From a virus, in the IMG/VR virus record IMGVR_UViG_3300047455_000250, positions 1 through 43,592 of that record: a DNA stretch of 43,592 bases; one strand, 5' to 3'. The notes beneath the pieces are model-generated. The model ran no database searches, had not been told where the DNA came from, and was given only the letters and a program-made list of their open reading frames with translations. Below, piece by piece: positions 9,492 to 19,400 of this stretch. Position numbers and translations under genes: made by a program. The first letter of the stretch is position 1; the number at the start of each line of letters is the position of its first letter.

Positions 9492-9785
9492 ATGGCTGAG
9501 CCAGCGGCAGCAGTATCCCTTACCATCTACCAAGTCATTATGATAGTTGGTATTGTTATTGCTGCCTTTTGGGTATTGCACATGGCAATAGTCAATCACA
9601 AGATTAACGCTATTAATGACAAAATCAAAGGTGTTGAAGACAATGTATTTTCTAAGTTGAGGGAAGTTAACAGTCAGCTTGAAGGAATCAACACTACTAT
9701 TACTGAAGTTCACACTTTGTACCATGATTTAGACAAGCAGGTTGCAGTATCAGAAGCAACAAAACAGAGAGGCAAAGATGCGTAG
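9492..9785 (+). CDS. Membrane-anchored coiled-coil protein, inner spanin-like
   Basis: A 97-residue protein with one N-terminal membrane segment (about residues 9-33, rich in Ile, Val and Ala) followed by a long coiled-coil with regular hydrophobic spacing. This single-anchor plus coiled-coil layout matches inner-membrane spanins, which join the membranes at the last step of lysis of Gram-negative hosts. A clear GGAGG site lies ten bases before the ATG. The endolysin is further downstream on the same strand. No outer-membrane partner is obvious next to it. A minor tail or holin-like role is the alternative. Confidence 0.5.
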   Translation: MAEPAAAVSLTIYQVIMIVGIVIAAFWVLHMAIVNHKINAINDKIKGVEDNVFSKLREVNSQLEGINTTITEVHTLYHDLDKQVAVSEATKQRGKDA

Positions 9786-10251
9786 CAAAGACACTACTAT
9801 TGTAAGTATTCATGACAAGTCTATGACTGTGAGTGTATTCAGAGAAGCACTAGAGCGGGAAGGATTTAATGTTAGGGATATTGATTATGAGGACTTTGTA
9901 GCTCATAAATGTCCGTTACCTGTTGATACTGCGTGTGTTCTTATAGATGCTGACAATCTCAACGTGGAAGGTGTAGTCAAACAAGTTGATATGATATTCC
10001 CTGATACTACCATAGTTGTGGTGAGTGGGAAGTTTACTACTGATGACTATGGACCGATAGCAGGGATTAAGGTTATCAAAGTTCGGAAACCTGTTAGTGA
10101 CCACACCATTGCACGAATTGTGGATACCACTACTAAATACAGGGCAGTAACTCAGAGTATGCGCCTAGTGCATATAAGTACTGCTAAACTTCAAGACTAT
10201 ATCAAAGGAGTCACTGATGAGCACGACTCGGATAAAGTTAGCAGTAGATAA
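9778..10251 (+). CDS. Receiver-domain-like protein (CheY fold, degenerate)
   Basis: A 157-residue protein starting at the ATG behind AGAGAGG and overlapping the previous gene by eight bases. A longer start at 9742 lacks a site. Residues 7-118 follow the order of a response-regulator receiver domain: first strand and acidic pocket (TIVSIHDK, only Asp13 kept), second helix (FREALEREGF), phosphoacceptor strand (VLIDAD, Asp57 or Asp59), the Ser/Thr position (VVVSGK, Ser83), and the Lys-Pro pair (KVRKPV, Lys104-Pro105). Residues 120-157 are an extra helical tail. The missing second acidic-pocket residue suggests it may not be phosphorylated. A receiver-like protein among tail genes is unusual, and its role is unknown. 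Confidence 0.55.
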   Translation: MRSKDTTIVSIHDKSMTVSVFREALEREGFNVRDIDYEDFVAHKCPLPVDTACVLIDADNLNVEGVVKQVDMIFPDTTIVVVSGKFTTDDYGPIAGIKVIKVRKPVSDHTIARIVDTTTKYRAVTQSMRLVHISTAKLQDYIKGVTDEHDSDKVSSR

Positions 10252-12013
10252 GCGTGGGAAGTTTGTTGCAGCCGAGTTGCAGGGGCAGGAGATTCAAACC
10301 TCCTACTCCTCACCCTCTCTGCAAACACAGCCAGAAGTTATCTACACTCGCAACTTAGTGCCACTTCCTAATGGAATCCGCAGTCTTAATGAGATTGCGG
10401 AATTTGATGATAGCGGCAATCTCATGCCAACTATTAAGAATGGCTACGGTAACAATGTTCACAACGGTAAGCCACTAGGTCTACACTCCTTCATTGATGG
10501 AGAAGGTCGGTATCGGTATTACTTCGTGGAAATGGCAGCAAGTACTAATGATACTCTTCATGGATACTTTTATCACTTAGGCAACAATCTACTAGAGAAG
10601 TTCATGGAGCGTCCTTATGATAGTGAGGATGATGACCCTGACCTTCGCCATACTATCTTCCAGACACGCAGCCTGTTCTTAAAGGATGCAAGCACTACTT
10701 TGACTTGGCCTACTGGTGCTGTCCTTGAAGGTGATACTACTGCGGATGAAGCATTCATTGAAATCAGTGGTGATGCTCCTACTGTTACATACTACGCTCC
10801 TTCTGGAATTATCTTTGACCCTCAAGAAACACCTGATGAAACAGTCAAGGGTGGTATTAGTAGCTTCGGCAACTACCTACTCACGTGGGATGAAAATCGT
10901 ATCTACTGGTGTAATCCACTGGACTTTACTGATTGGACTATCAGTAATGCAGGAGGTGGTAGCACTCAGATAAGTGAAGCACGTGGAGCTATCCTGACAG
11001 TAGTTCCTGCTACTGATGGTATCATGGTGTACTGCAAAGGTAATGTAGTGTATGGAGCCTTTAGTGGAGATGCTACCAATCCATGGATATTCAGCGAGGT
11101 GGAAGGCAGTGGTGGACTCATTGCAGTAGGGGGCAACAAGCTAGTAACACGTGACCCTGAAACTAGTACACAAATTGCACTGACTACAAAGGGAATGATA
11201 CAGATACAGCAGGACAGAGCACAGGCACTTCCTCCGGAAATCAACTATTTCCTTAGTGGCAACAGTGTTGACTTTAAACCTGACGGCAGTATCACCGTCG
11301 AGAAGCTCCAAATAGATAGTGGTGCAGGTGTAGCACGTACTATTGTTCGTAATTTATTTCTACGGCAGAACACACTACTAATCTATTGCGGTGAAGTTGT
11401 CCCTAAAGTGGATAACATTGAAAACTCACGGTTACTGATATACAATTTAGATACTGGTTCAGTCGGAGTAATAGAAGGTGACATTCCTGCGCTCTCTCAA
11501 CGAGTAGATGTAACTCGATTATCAGATGTTACTGATGCGCAAAATGCTTCACTTCCTGGATTACTATCGCATCAATTTGCAATGGTGAAGCGTATTGTTA
11601 CCAATCCTAATCAGGACGGTAATTTCCAGTATGAGATAGCAATGAGGATTCTTGACCTTGCTAATACTAGCTTACCACAACCTCCAATGGCAGAAGGTCA
11701 GGAAATTTTTGGATTTGCTCCTAGTCAGGTAGTGATAGGTGACATTAGTGTTAGTCCTGACAGGCTTACTGAAATCCACAGTGTTCGCATTATTGGACAG
11801 AACACTGATAAATTCGGAAATCATCCTGCTACTGTTAGAGTTTACAGTGAAGAGGAATATGGTGCTACTGCTCCTGTCACTTTCTACTGGAATGCAGACC
11901 GCAAGCTGTATCAAGGCTATGCTACTGGCGGTGATTTGCGTATTGAGATTGAAGGTTACTACCTTTACGTCACACATATTGAAGTAGAAATATCCAGAGG
12001 TGCTAGTAGATGA
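10217..12013 (+). CDS. Tail hub/nozzle beta-propeller protein (tail tube B-like)
   Basis: A 598-residue beta-rich protein in the position of podovirus tail tube B or DNA-stabilisation hub proteins. Repeated short strands with tryptophan and tyrosine (for example YLLTWDENRIYWCNP near residues 220-235) suggest a propeller that plugs the tail nozzle. The start is set by AAAGGAG seven bases upstream and overlaps the previous gene. The stop overlaps the next start (ATGA). Confidence 0.6.
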   Translation: MSTTRIKLAVDKRGKFVAAELQGQEIQTSYSSPSLQTQPEVIYTRNLVPLPNGIRSLNEIAEFDDSGNLMPTIKNGYGNNVHNGKPLGLHSFIDGEGRYRYYFVEMAASTNDTLHGYFYHLGNNLLEKFMERPYDSEDDDPDLRHTIFQTRSLFLKDASTTLTWPTGAVLEGDTTADEAFIEISGDAPTVTYYAPSGIIFDPQETPDETVKGGISSFGNYLLTWDENRIYWCNPLDFTDWTISNAGGGSTQISEARGAILTVVPATDGIMVYCKGNVVYGAFSGDATNPWIFSEVEGSGGLIAVGGNKLVTRDPETSTQIALTTKGMIQIQQDRAQALPPEINYFLSGNSVDFKPDGSITVEKLQIDSGAGVARTIVRNLFLRQNTLLIYCGEVVPKVDNIENSRLLIYNLDTGSVGVIEGDIPALSQRVDVTRLSDVTDAQNASLPGLLSHQFAMVKRIVTNPNQDGNFQYEIAMRILDLANTSLPQPPMAEGQEIFGFAPSQVVIGDISVSPDRLTEIHSVRIIGQNTDKFGNHPATVRVYSEEEYGATAPVTFYWNADRKLYQGYATGGDLRIEIEGYYLYVTHIEVEISRGASR

Positions 12014-12183
12014 TACGTTCTAATATGGTAAAGCAACTTCCTCCACGACACAAACTTACCAATAGTGAGGAGGAATCACAACAGCTTCTTAAAATTGTTA
12101 ATCAGCAGACTACTTTAATAAAGGCATTAGTAGCTGATGTTAAGGAGCTTGAGCAGCGAATACAGACACTGGAGAATCCTTAA
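12010..12183 (+). CDS. Small coiled-coil protein, 57 residues
   Basis: A short gene that fits exactly between its neighbours: its ATG overlaps the upstream stop (ATGA at 12010-12013) and its TAA overlaps the downstream ATG (TAATG at 12181-12185). The protein begins MIRSNMVKQLPPRHKL. From residue 20 it is a likely coiled coil with leucine and isoleucine at heptad spacing, ending VKELEQRIQTLENP. I do not recognise it. Its place between the tail hub and the endolysin suggests a tail needle, lysis accessory or minor tail part, with no direct evidence for any. Confidence 0.7.
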   Translation: MIRSNMVKQLPPRHKLTNSEEESQQLLKIVNQQTTLIKALVADVKELEQRIQTLENP

Positions 12184-12668
12184 TGATAGAATTTAATCCA
12201 AACAATCGTTACAGCAAGAGCAGTGCTGATAAGTTGGAAGGAGCCGCAGTACCACTTCAAAACATTTTCCGTGAGCTTCTACATTACCTAGACCACGGTA
12301 TTATTGAAACGGAGCGCAGTGATGAAAAGCAACTTGAACTGTATAATAGTGGGCTGTCACACATTAAGTCTGGTGGCAAACACAACCAATCACCTAGTAG
12401 AGCCGTTGACTTTTACTTGTGGTACGCACCATTTAAAACATATCTTACAACTGACCAGAAAGTTCTCGATAAGATTACTTCTATCACTGGAAGTAGTGAA
12501 GAAGAAGTTCGGGAGTGGATTCGCAGTATGTATGGTATGGCTTATGCACTACTATCACTGTTCGCCCAAGCTGAAGGTGTTACCATCAGATGGGGAGGCA
12601 AGTGGAATAAGCACGGTATTATTGACCAAGAGTTTGATGACTTCTTCCATATAGAACTAGTAGATTAA
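12183..12668 (+). CDS. Endolysin, M15-family peptidoglycan peptidase
   Basis: This 161-residue enzyme would cut the peptide stems of host peptidoglycan at lysis. The zinc-binding frame of M15 (VanY/L-alanyl-D-glutamate peptidase) endolysins is visible: His67 and Asp76 in KHNQSPSRAVDFY, and His156 in FFHIEL. The length is typical of single-domain M15 endolysins. There is no signal peptide, so it needs a holin. The best holin candidate (23836-24414) is on the other strand. Its ATG overlaps the stop of the small coiled-coil gene. Confidence 0.87.
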   Translation: MIEFNPNNRYSKSSADKLEGAAVPLQNIFRELLHYLDHGIIETERSDEKQLELYNSGLSHIKSGGKHNQSPSRAVDFYLWYAPFKTYLTTDQKVLDKITSITGSSEEEVREWIRSMYGMAYALLSLFAQAEGVTIRWGGKWNKHGIIDQEFDDFFHIELVD

Positions 12669-12678
12669 GGAGCTAGTA

Positions 12679-13200
12679 ATGAGTACTACCATCGCCACAC
12701 AAGACTCTTCTACTGGGATTTCATTAGATGAACGTCTTAGTACCAGAGAAAAGATACAAAAACTCATAGATGCATTAGACCAACTTGTACCTAATTGCAG
12801 GGAAATTGCTAAGTCTTATCCTCTTAAGCATAACTTCTTTCGAGGTGTGTATATGAGAGAGATAAAACTTCCTGCGCATCACCTAGTAATAGGAAAGATG
12901 CATCGCAAAGAGAATGTAACAACTATCAAATCTGGTATGGCAGTAGTAGTGTCAGAAAATAACCCTACACCTACTATTGTTAAAGCAGGGGACCAGTTCA
13001 TTGTTCCTGCATATAACGCTAATGTAATACTCACGTTTACTGATGTAGTGTGGACTACTATTCATCCTGACACTAAAGCCACTAATGTTGATGATGCTGA
13101 AACTGAAATTATAGTAGAAGGTCAGAAACAATTAGAGCGTGAGTTCTACGACTACTTAAAAGACAAAGATACTAAGTGTATCGAGAGAGGTGAATCATGA
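12679..13200 (+). CDS. Cupin-like protein in late operon
   Basis: A 173-residue protein with a good AGGAG site. Residues about 60-135 have the alternating strands and His/Gly spacing of a single cupin barrel: PAHHLVIGKMH, then VKAGDQFIVPA, then TTIHP. The helical N-terminus and charged helical C-terminus flank it. Such cupin-like proteins occur beside structural genes of other podoviruses, but the function is not known. Histidines that could bind a metal are present, though a full metal site cannot be confirmed by eye. It overlaps the next gene by four bases (ATGA). Confidence 0.5.
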   Translation: MSTTIATQDSSTGISLDERLSTREKIQKLIDALDQLVPNCREIAKSYPLKHNFFRGVYMREIKLPAHHLVIGKMHRKENVTTIKSGMAVVVSENNPTPTIVKAGDQFIVPAYNANVILTFTDVVWTTIHPDTKATNVDDAETEIIVEGQKQLEREFYDYLKDKDTKCIERGES

Positions 13201-14498
13201 CTTTCGGAATGAGTGGTGCTGCATTTGGTACAATGGTAGCAGGTATTGCTGGTGCTGGAGCTACCATGTATAGTGCCAATAAGAGTGCAGGGGCAGCAGG
13301 AGCTTCAGAGAAAGACTACCGCAATACACAGTTCACTGATGAACAAAGTTCACAGTTATCAGAAATGCTATCAAGCATGGACAAGGATGTTGCGGAAGAA
13401 ATCTTTGGCACTGAAACTTTGCAGCAGCTTCAACAAAGTGTATCACAACAGCAGCAATCCACTACTGGGCAGCAATCACAGCAGCAGCAACAGGAACAGC
13501 AACAACAAACTAGTACTGACCAGACTACACAAGGTCAGACTGACACTACCAGTCAGCAGCAACAGGAAACTACAACTACTACGCAGCTAGGTGATGAGCA
13601 AACACGACAACGATTGTCTGATGTACTCAATACTCTAGGTGGGGGTAGTAGCGCTGATGATGCTATGGATGTTGCAATGCAGCAAGTTCTTCGTAGTGGT
13701 GCTCCTGCTATTGCTAATGTAGGTAATCGTAGTGGTACTTTCGGCAGTACAGCAGAAGCACAGTTGCAAAATGACCTTATCACTAAGGCAGCAGAAGCAG
13801 GTACTACTGCTAGACTTGACCAACAGAACACTGAGATGAATCAGTTGCTTCAAGCTATTCAAGCAGGTCAACAAGGCACTGCTACTGAAGTTGGTACAGG
13901 CACTACTACTGGTCAGGAATCTACACAAAGTCAACAACAGATGCAGCAAATGCAGGACTTGGTATCTAGCCTGTTCGGTCAAACTGATACTACTACTCAA
14001 CAAGACTCCACTACTCAAACTAGTGAAGAAACTTCTACTGATAGCACAAGCACTAGTGAGCAACAGCGTAATGCTAGTGAGCAAACTACTCAGGAACAGC
14101 AGCAATCACAAGAGTCTTCCAGTCAAAGCGGTAGTGACCAGTATTTCAACACTAACATTGAAGACAGGAATCAAAGAGGTGCTGCTCCTGGGATTGCTAG
14201 AGGTATAGCTCCTAATGCTATCTTAGATGAAGGCAGTGGTAATGGTGCTATGAGTCAAGTAACTCCTGGTAGTAACTGGAGCGTATCTGACCCTAGAGGT
14301 GGAGGAGGTGGAGGTTCTATGGGTCGTAGAACTATGAACTCTCAGCCGCAGGTAAACCTAGCAAACCTTATGCAGCCCGCAGTAATGAATCCACAGGATA
14401 TGCCTAAAGTTGCAGGTACTCCTCAAGGCGGTCCTAGTGTTGGTAACAATCAACCAGTCATGAATCCAGAACTTCTGGCACTACTTGATACTTTATAA
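13197..14498 (+). CDS. Internal virion protein, Gln-rich (probable ejection protein)
   Basis: A 433-residue protein with an N-terminal hydrophobic, glycine/alanine-rich segment (about residues 1-30) that could insert in a membrane. Long Gln/Ser/Thr runs follow (about 80-145 and 225-310). Its place as the first of three large genes before the late terminator matches the trio of T7-type internal core proteins that are ejected to form a channel through the host envelope. Start ATG overlaps the upstream stop (ATGA). The repeated CAG/CAA and ACT codons make frame-shifted readings appear open, but those are shadows. Confidence 0.55.
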   Translation: MTFGMSGAAFGTMVAGIAGAGATMYSANKSAGAAGASEKDYRNTQFTDEQSSQLSEMLSSMDKDVAEEIFGTETLQQLQQSVSQQQQSTTGQQSQQQQQEQQQQTSTDQTTQGQTDTTSQQQQETTTTTQLGDEQTRQRLSDVLNTLGGGSSADDAMDVAMQQVLRSGAPAIANVGNRSGTFGSTAEAQLQNDLITKAAEAGTTARLDQQNTEMNQLLQAIQAGQQGTATEVGTGTTTGQESTQSQQQMQQMQDLVSSLFGQTDTTTQQDSTTQTSEETSTDSTSTSEQQRNASEQTTQEQQQSQESSSQSGSDQYFNTNIEDRNQRGAAPGIARGIAPNAILDEGSGNGAMSQVTPGSNWSVSDPRGGGGGGSMGRRTMNSQPQVNLANLMQPAVMNPQDMPKVAGTPQGGPSVGNNQPVMNPELLALLDTL

Positions 14499-14509
14499 GG
14501 AGTAACACC

Positions 14510-16399
14510 ATGGCACAGGAATTTGTACCACTGGAGGACTTGTTAGCACAAATGGGTTCTCCTCAACCATACAGCTCTGAGCAGATAGACACTGCTCGGA
14601 GTTCTGTTGATTCTCAGACACAGCAAGCTAGTACTAATGCGCAAACAGTAGCTAAGCAAACGCCTACACTGATTAACATTAGTACTGACAGTTTTCAGAA
14701 AATTGACAAAGCCTTACAGCAGCAACAAGAGCTTGTTCCTAAAGTAGTGGAACAGCGCAAGAAAACTCAGAAGATGACTAGTGCGATGAATGAGCAAGCA
14801 ACGGAGCAGTACCAACGTGCTGTAATGTCAGAAGATGCTCAGAAATCTTATCAAGAAGCTAAAGAGAAACTGCTGACAGCTCAGAATGCTATGTATGAGA
14901 AACAGGATGCTATTAACAATGGTAATGTTTGGCAAAGATTTGTAGCCCGCATGACATTGGACGGCACACAGCAGGAGCTTGCAGTAGCACAACAGAATTT
15001 CCAAAACATACAGCGGATGCAGGTAACATCTGCGAATGCCTACGCCACTCAACTTGAAGCTAATGCAGCAGTAGTACAAAACAAAACTGCTGAGGAACGT
15101 ATTCAACTTGAGTCACAGCAGTCAATGATTGATGGTATTATCAAGACTGCGCAAGACCGTAGCAAGAATGTCAGCCGTGTCATTGGTGAATATAGTGCAG
15201 CACTAGGACTTGATGACCAAGCTACTAATGCACTAGTAAAACGTGTAAGTGCTATGGAAAATGCCAATGCTGCCAATACTCAGTCAGTACTACAAGCATT
15301 GCAACTTGAGCACAGTACTATGCAATTACGTAGTATGAAAGAGCAGTCTAAGAAAAGTGAGGAAGCTCGTGAACAGTACAAGGCAATGTATGAAGGTTTC
15401 GCTGAGAGTCGTGGTATGGAAGAAGGTGAGTATGTACCGTTCGATATATTCATGAAACGTAGTGCTCAAGAAAACATGTATGACAACTTCACTGCTAACT
15501 TCCTTAACTACACTAGTGCTCAAGGTGCTGATAGTGCTATGCAACCATTCACTCGCCTCAATAAACTGGTGGAAAGTGGTGCGGAACTATCACCAAAAGA
15601 GCAACGGGAATTGCAGAACATGGGTAACATTGTAGCTGCTCATAACCGTGGTGCTGAATCTCGTGCGCTTCGTGCAGTAGGACTACCAGAAGACCAAGGA
15701 CCTCCTGCTCCTGGTACTCAAAAATACGACGCCTATCAGGAAGCACTTAAAAGGGAAACTATCAATCTTAGTAATCCTGAGTCTTATGACATGGTAGACC
15801 AGTTAGTAGTATCAAAACGTAAAGCTACTAGAAAGGATGGTGGTATTGCTATTCGTGACGGTGTTACTAAAGTAGGACGTCCAGAAGATGCAATGAAATC
15901 TCCTAGTTTCCGTGAGAAGTTCCTATCGAAACTACCTCCTGCACTACGGGCAGATGTTGAGAATGGTAACATTCCTGAAAACCTTGAGATTGATACTACC
16001 AACTATGAATCCAAAACTAATGATGTAGCAGCTTCTACTATTGATAGCATCATTGAAGCAGTTGAGGCTGCTGGTGCTGGCGATTGGAAAACTCAGATGC
16101 CAGAAGTGGAGCGTCGCATTGAACAGGAAGCGCAGAAGATTGGAGCATATTACAGTGCGCAGGAAGAAACTATCAAAGCGGAGAATCCATTTGTTGGTGA
16201 CTTGAAACTTCCTGATACCAATTCCACTAACAGTAACATTGGCACTGCGAGCAGTAAGATTGATATCACTAGTAGTGGTGATTGGCAAGTGAAGTTGAAG
16301 CAACGTCTTATGCAGTTGCGATTGAAGAGTCTTCCACAAAATACTAGTGCTGACCAGTTCCGCGCAACTCAAGCTCAGCGTCAACTAGGCAACAACTAA
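14510..16399 (+). CDS. Internal virion protein, coiled-coil
   Basis: A 629-residue, mostly helical protein with long Gln/Glu/Ala-rich coiled-coil stretches (about residues 30-300), behind a clear AAGGAG site. It is the middle gene of the internal-protein trio and is comparable in place to T7 gp15. No enzyme motif is visible. Role by position: part of the internal core ejected with the DNA. Confidence 0.55.
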   Translation: MAQEFVPLEDLLAQMGSPQPYSSEQIDTARSSVDSQTQQASTNAQTVAKQTPTLINISTDSFQKIDKALQQQQELVPKVVEQRKKTQKMTSAMNEQATEQYQRAVMSEDAQKSYQEAKEKLLTAQNAMYEKQDAINNGNVWQRFVARMTLDGTQQELAVAQQNFQNIQRMQVTSANAYATQLEANAAVVQNKTAEERIQLESQQSMIDGIIKTAQDRSKNVSRVIGEYSAALGLDDQATNALVKRVSAMENANAANTQSVLQALQLEHSTMQLRSMKEQSKKSEEAREQYKAMYEGFAESRGMEEGEYVPFDIFMKRSAQENMYDNFTANFLNYTSAQGADSAMQPFTRLNKLVESGAELSPKEQRELQNMGNIVAAHNRGAESRALRAVGLPEDQGPPAPGTQKYDAYQEALKRETINLSNPESYDMVDQLVVSKRKATRKDGGIAIRDGVTKVGRPEDAMKSPSFREKFLSKLPPALRADVENGNIPENLEIDTTNYESKTNDVAASTIDSIIEAVEAAGAGDWKTQMPEVERRIEQEAQKIGAYYSAQEETIKAENPFVGDLKLPDTNSTNSNIGTASSKIDITSSGDWQVKLKQRLMQLRLKSLPQNTSADQFRATQAQRQLGNN

Positions 16400-16409
16400 G
16401 GAAACTATT

Positions 16410-19400
16410 ATGGGACTTTATATTGAACAGCCTACCAGTTTACATAAAGCAGTAGAGCTTGATGAAGCTGAATCCATGGGCGACCAAATAGTAGACTTTG
16501 CTAAATATGGTATCACTGGTGCTCTTACCAGTGGTGCTGTATCCTTTGTGAATACTGGCAAGGCATTTGCTAATATGTTCGGCAGTGAATATGAGTACAC
16601 TGAAACTGCTGACGTTCTTCGTAATAGTGGCTGGGATAATGCAGCATCATACTATGAGGAGCACAAGACTGCCCTTGACATGGTAGGACTAGTTGCAACC
16701 AGTTTCGTTCCTGGTGCTGTTGGCATAAAGGCAGCACGTGCAGTACAAGCAGGACTTAAAGCTGCGGGCAGTAATAGCCGTGCAGTAGTAGGATTGCGTA
16801 AAGCACTGGTTCCTGATGATATGGCTAAGAAATACGCACAGCGATTGCAAACAGAAGGACGGTATTTTGATAAAGACTACCGTTATATGCTCGACGCTGC
16901 TAAACAGGGAATGCACCAACAAGCAGTGGAAACAGCATTTGCAGAAGCAGCCATTCTTACTACTATGAACCAGAACCCTACTCTTACTGGGAAGGACTTA
17001 GACTATCTAGGAGCTATTAAGGAAAACCTTAGCAGCGCAGGATTTGGTCTTGTTCTTGGTACTGGTATTGCAGGTACTATGGATGCCGCCAAGAATTATA
17101 AGGTATTACGAAGCATTGTTAACAATGACATTAAGCGCAGTAATGAATTGATTAACATTGGTGATGTTGACAGTAGTTCTGCCCGTCTTCACATTGCTGA
17201 GGGTGACCGCATATCAATGCTTGCTGCTAATGAGGAAGAAGCTCGTAAAAATCTTGCTCGTGCTGAAAGTGGTGACATTGAAGCTAGCCGTAACAATGTT
17301 CGTGAAATTAAGTCACGGTTGAAGCAACTGGATACGGAACTGGAAGAGCACCTAGCAGTACTAGCATCAGACCCTGTTGGCACACCTGCTGCACTTAAAA
17401 TTGATAGCAGCACACTAACTCCTGCACTCAAGAAAGTGTATAAGCAACTGGAGCCAGAGGATAGACAGAATCTGTTTAGTGGTCTTAAGCGTGCTACCTT
17501 ATATGGTGAAGATGAAATGCTGATGGAGCCTGCTAGTAATCCTGTGAAGTTCTTGGATAACAGTGAGCTTGAGGATTTCTATACCAATAATATCCTAGGT
17601 CTTCCTTCTGGCACTAAACCTGACAGAGCACAGAAACTAGCAGCCAAGAAGTTTGCTGAGGAAACTAAGCTGAATCCAGATGGTACTGGTGTTCGTGGGT
17701 TCACTTTCCCTAATCTAAACAATGGTAACATTGGTACAGGAATTAACAAGAAACTACTGGAAGGAGATAAGGCTACTGCACTTGCGGTAATGCGTCATGA
17801 GTTCGGGCACAACAATACTGACCGCATTGCAAAAGTATTTGAAACTAAGTATGGTAGTCAGATTAAAGACCAACTAGTAGAACTGTCACGCAAAGCACGT
17901 CCTAGCCAGTGGGCATTAGTTGACCGTTCCAAAGGTATCAGGGAAGGAATGCTTCAACGTCTGTCTAAGATGGAAACTCCTGATGATGTACTACTGAAGG
18001 AACTGGGAGAAGTGGAAGATTTCATAGCTAAGTCTGAAACTTACCTTAATCGTCCTGAGGAGTTACTAGCAGATAGTTGGGCAGTAATGAATGACCCTAC
18101 TCAAATCAATGACTTAGTGGAACAGTACAAGGATATCTACACTGTCTTTGCACGTAACAATGCTATCCGTTCTCGTGTTGGTGATACTGAAACATTACTA
18201 GATTTGCGTACTGGTCAAGCATTCACTATGGCAGACCGTGCTCCTACCATTCGTGACCTTGGCAAAGTGGAAATGATTGGTAAGAAATCTGTACGTCATG
18301 CTCGTGGTGTTACTAATGTTACCAAGAAGTTTGACCCTGAGAACATTAACTTTGTAGATGCTTCTGCTCACTACTATGCAGCTGCACGTAATCCTATCAT
18401 TACTGGGAAGGTAAACTTTGAAGCTACTGAGTTGCCAACATTCCTTAAGCTAATGAAAGGTGCTAAACGTGCAGCGGATGATGGTGTGAAGTTTGACCCA
18501 GTAGTATCACTTAAAGATATTGATGGTAACACTCGTACCTTTGACTTCAAAACTGCTCGTGAAGTTGGTAACACTGATGAAGTACTGGCAGAGTTGCGCA
18601 AGGAAATGGTACGTACTAAAGGAGTACTTGCTAATAGACTTGCTAATCGCAAGGAAAATAAACTTGGTGATAGTGATATCAGTCGCATCCTTGATACTGA
18701 CTATGAGTTCAGTGCTTCCAAAGGTATAGACCAGAGTGCTGCTGAGAGTTGGTCTGAGGTATATGACCCTGCTCGTCCTACTGTTGCTAAACTTCGTTAT
18801 GCTAGTAGAGATGTTGCCACTGATGAAGAAATGCGGACTATTGCAGCTACTCAGCACCGTATTAGTGAGGAATACAAACACGCTAATATGCAGGTTGATA
18901 CGTTTCTCGGTAAGTACTTTGGTGATAGCATACAATTCCCTGACAATGCGCAACTGTCACGCACTAACACCATGACGGAGATTACTGATATTACCAATAC
19001 CAATGGTATCGCTCGTAGTTTCCAAGGTGATTATGATGCTATGTCTAAGGTACAGCAGATTGGTGCTACTGATGCTAAGCTTCAACGTGAAGGTCTTAAG
19101 AGAATTGAGCGTGAAGTAGAAGCTACTGCTCACAATGTCCGTATTGATAAGGACGCTCTATATGAGTACAGCGCACTAGATGCTAAACTGCGTCAGGCTA
19201 AATACTTTGAATTACCTAAAGGTGTTAGTTTCCTTGACCATGTATTCAGTGAGTATGCTGCACCTCTTGGTATTACTAGGGAAACATTGCTTGAGAAATT
19301 TGCCCCTATGCAGGACACACTCAAGACTCTCAGTACTAAGCTTGGAGGTAATCAGGCAGCAAATCTAATGTCGAAAGACCTTGAAGCTGTCATTGAGAAG

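Noticed and set aside
13390-14105. Long open frames on both strands within the Gln-rich gene
   Set aside because: They arise from CAG/CAA and ACT/AGT codon repeats; the rightward 433-residue frame has the start overlap and consistent codon use.
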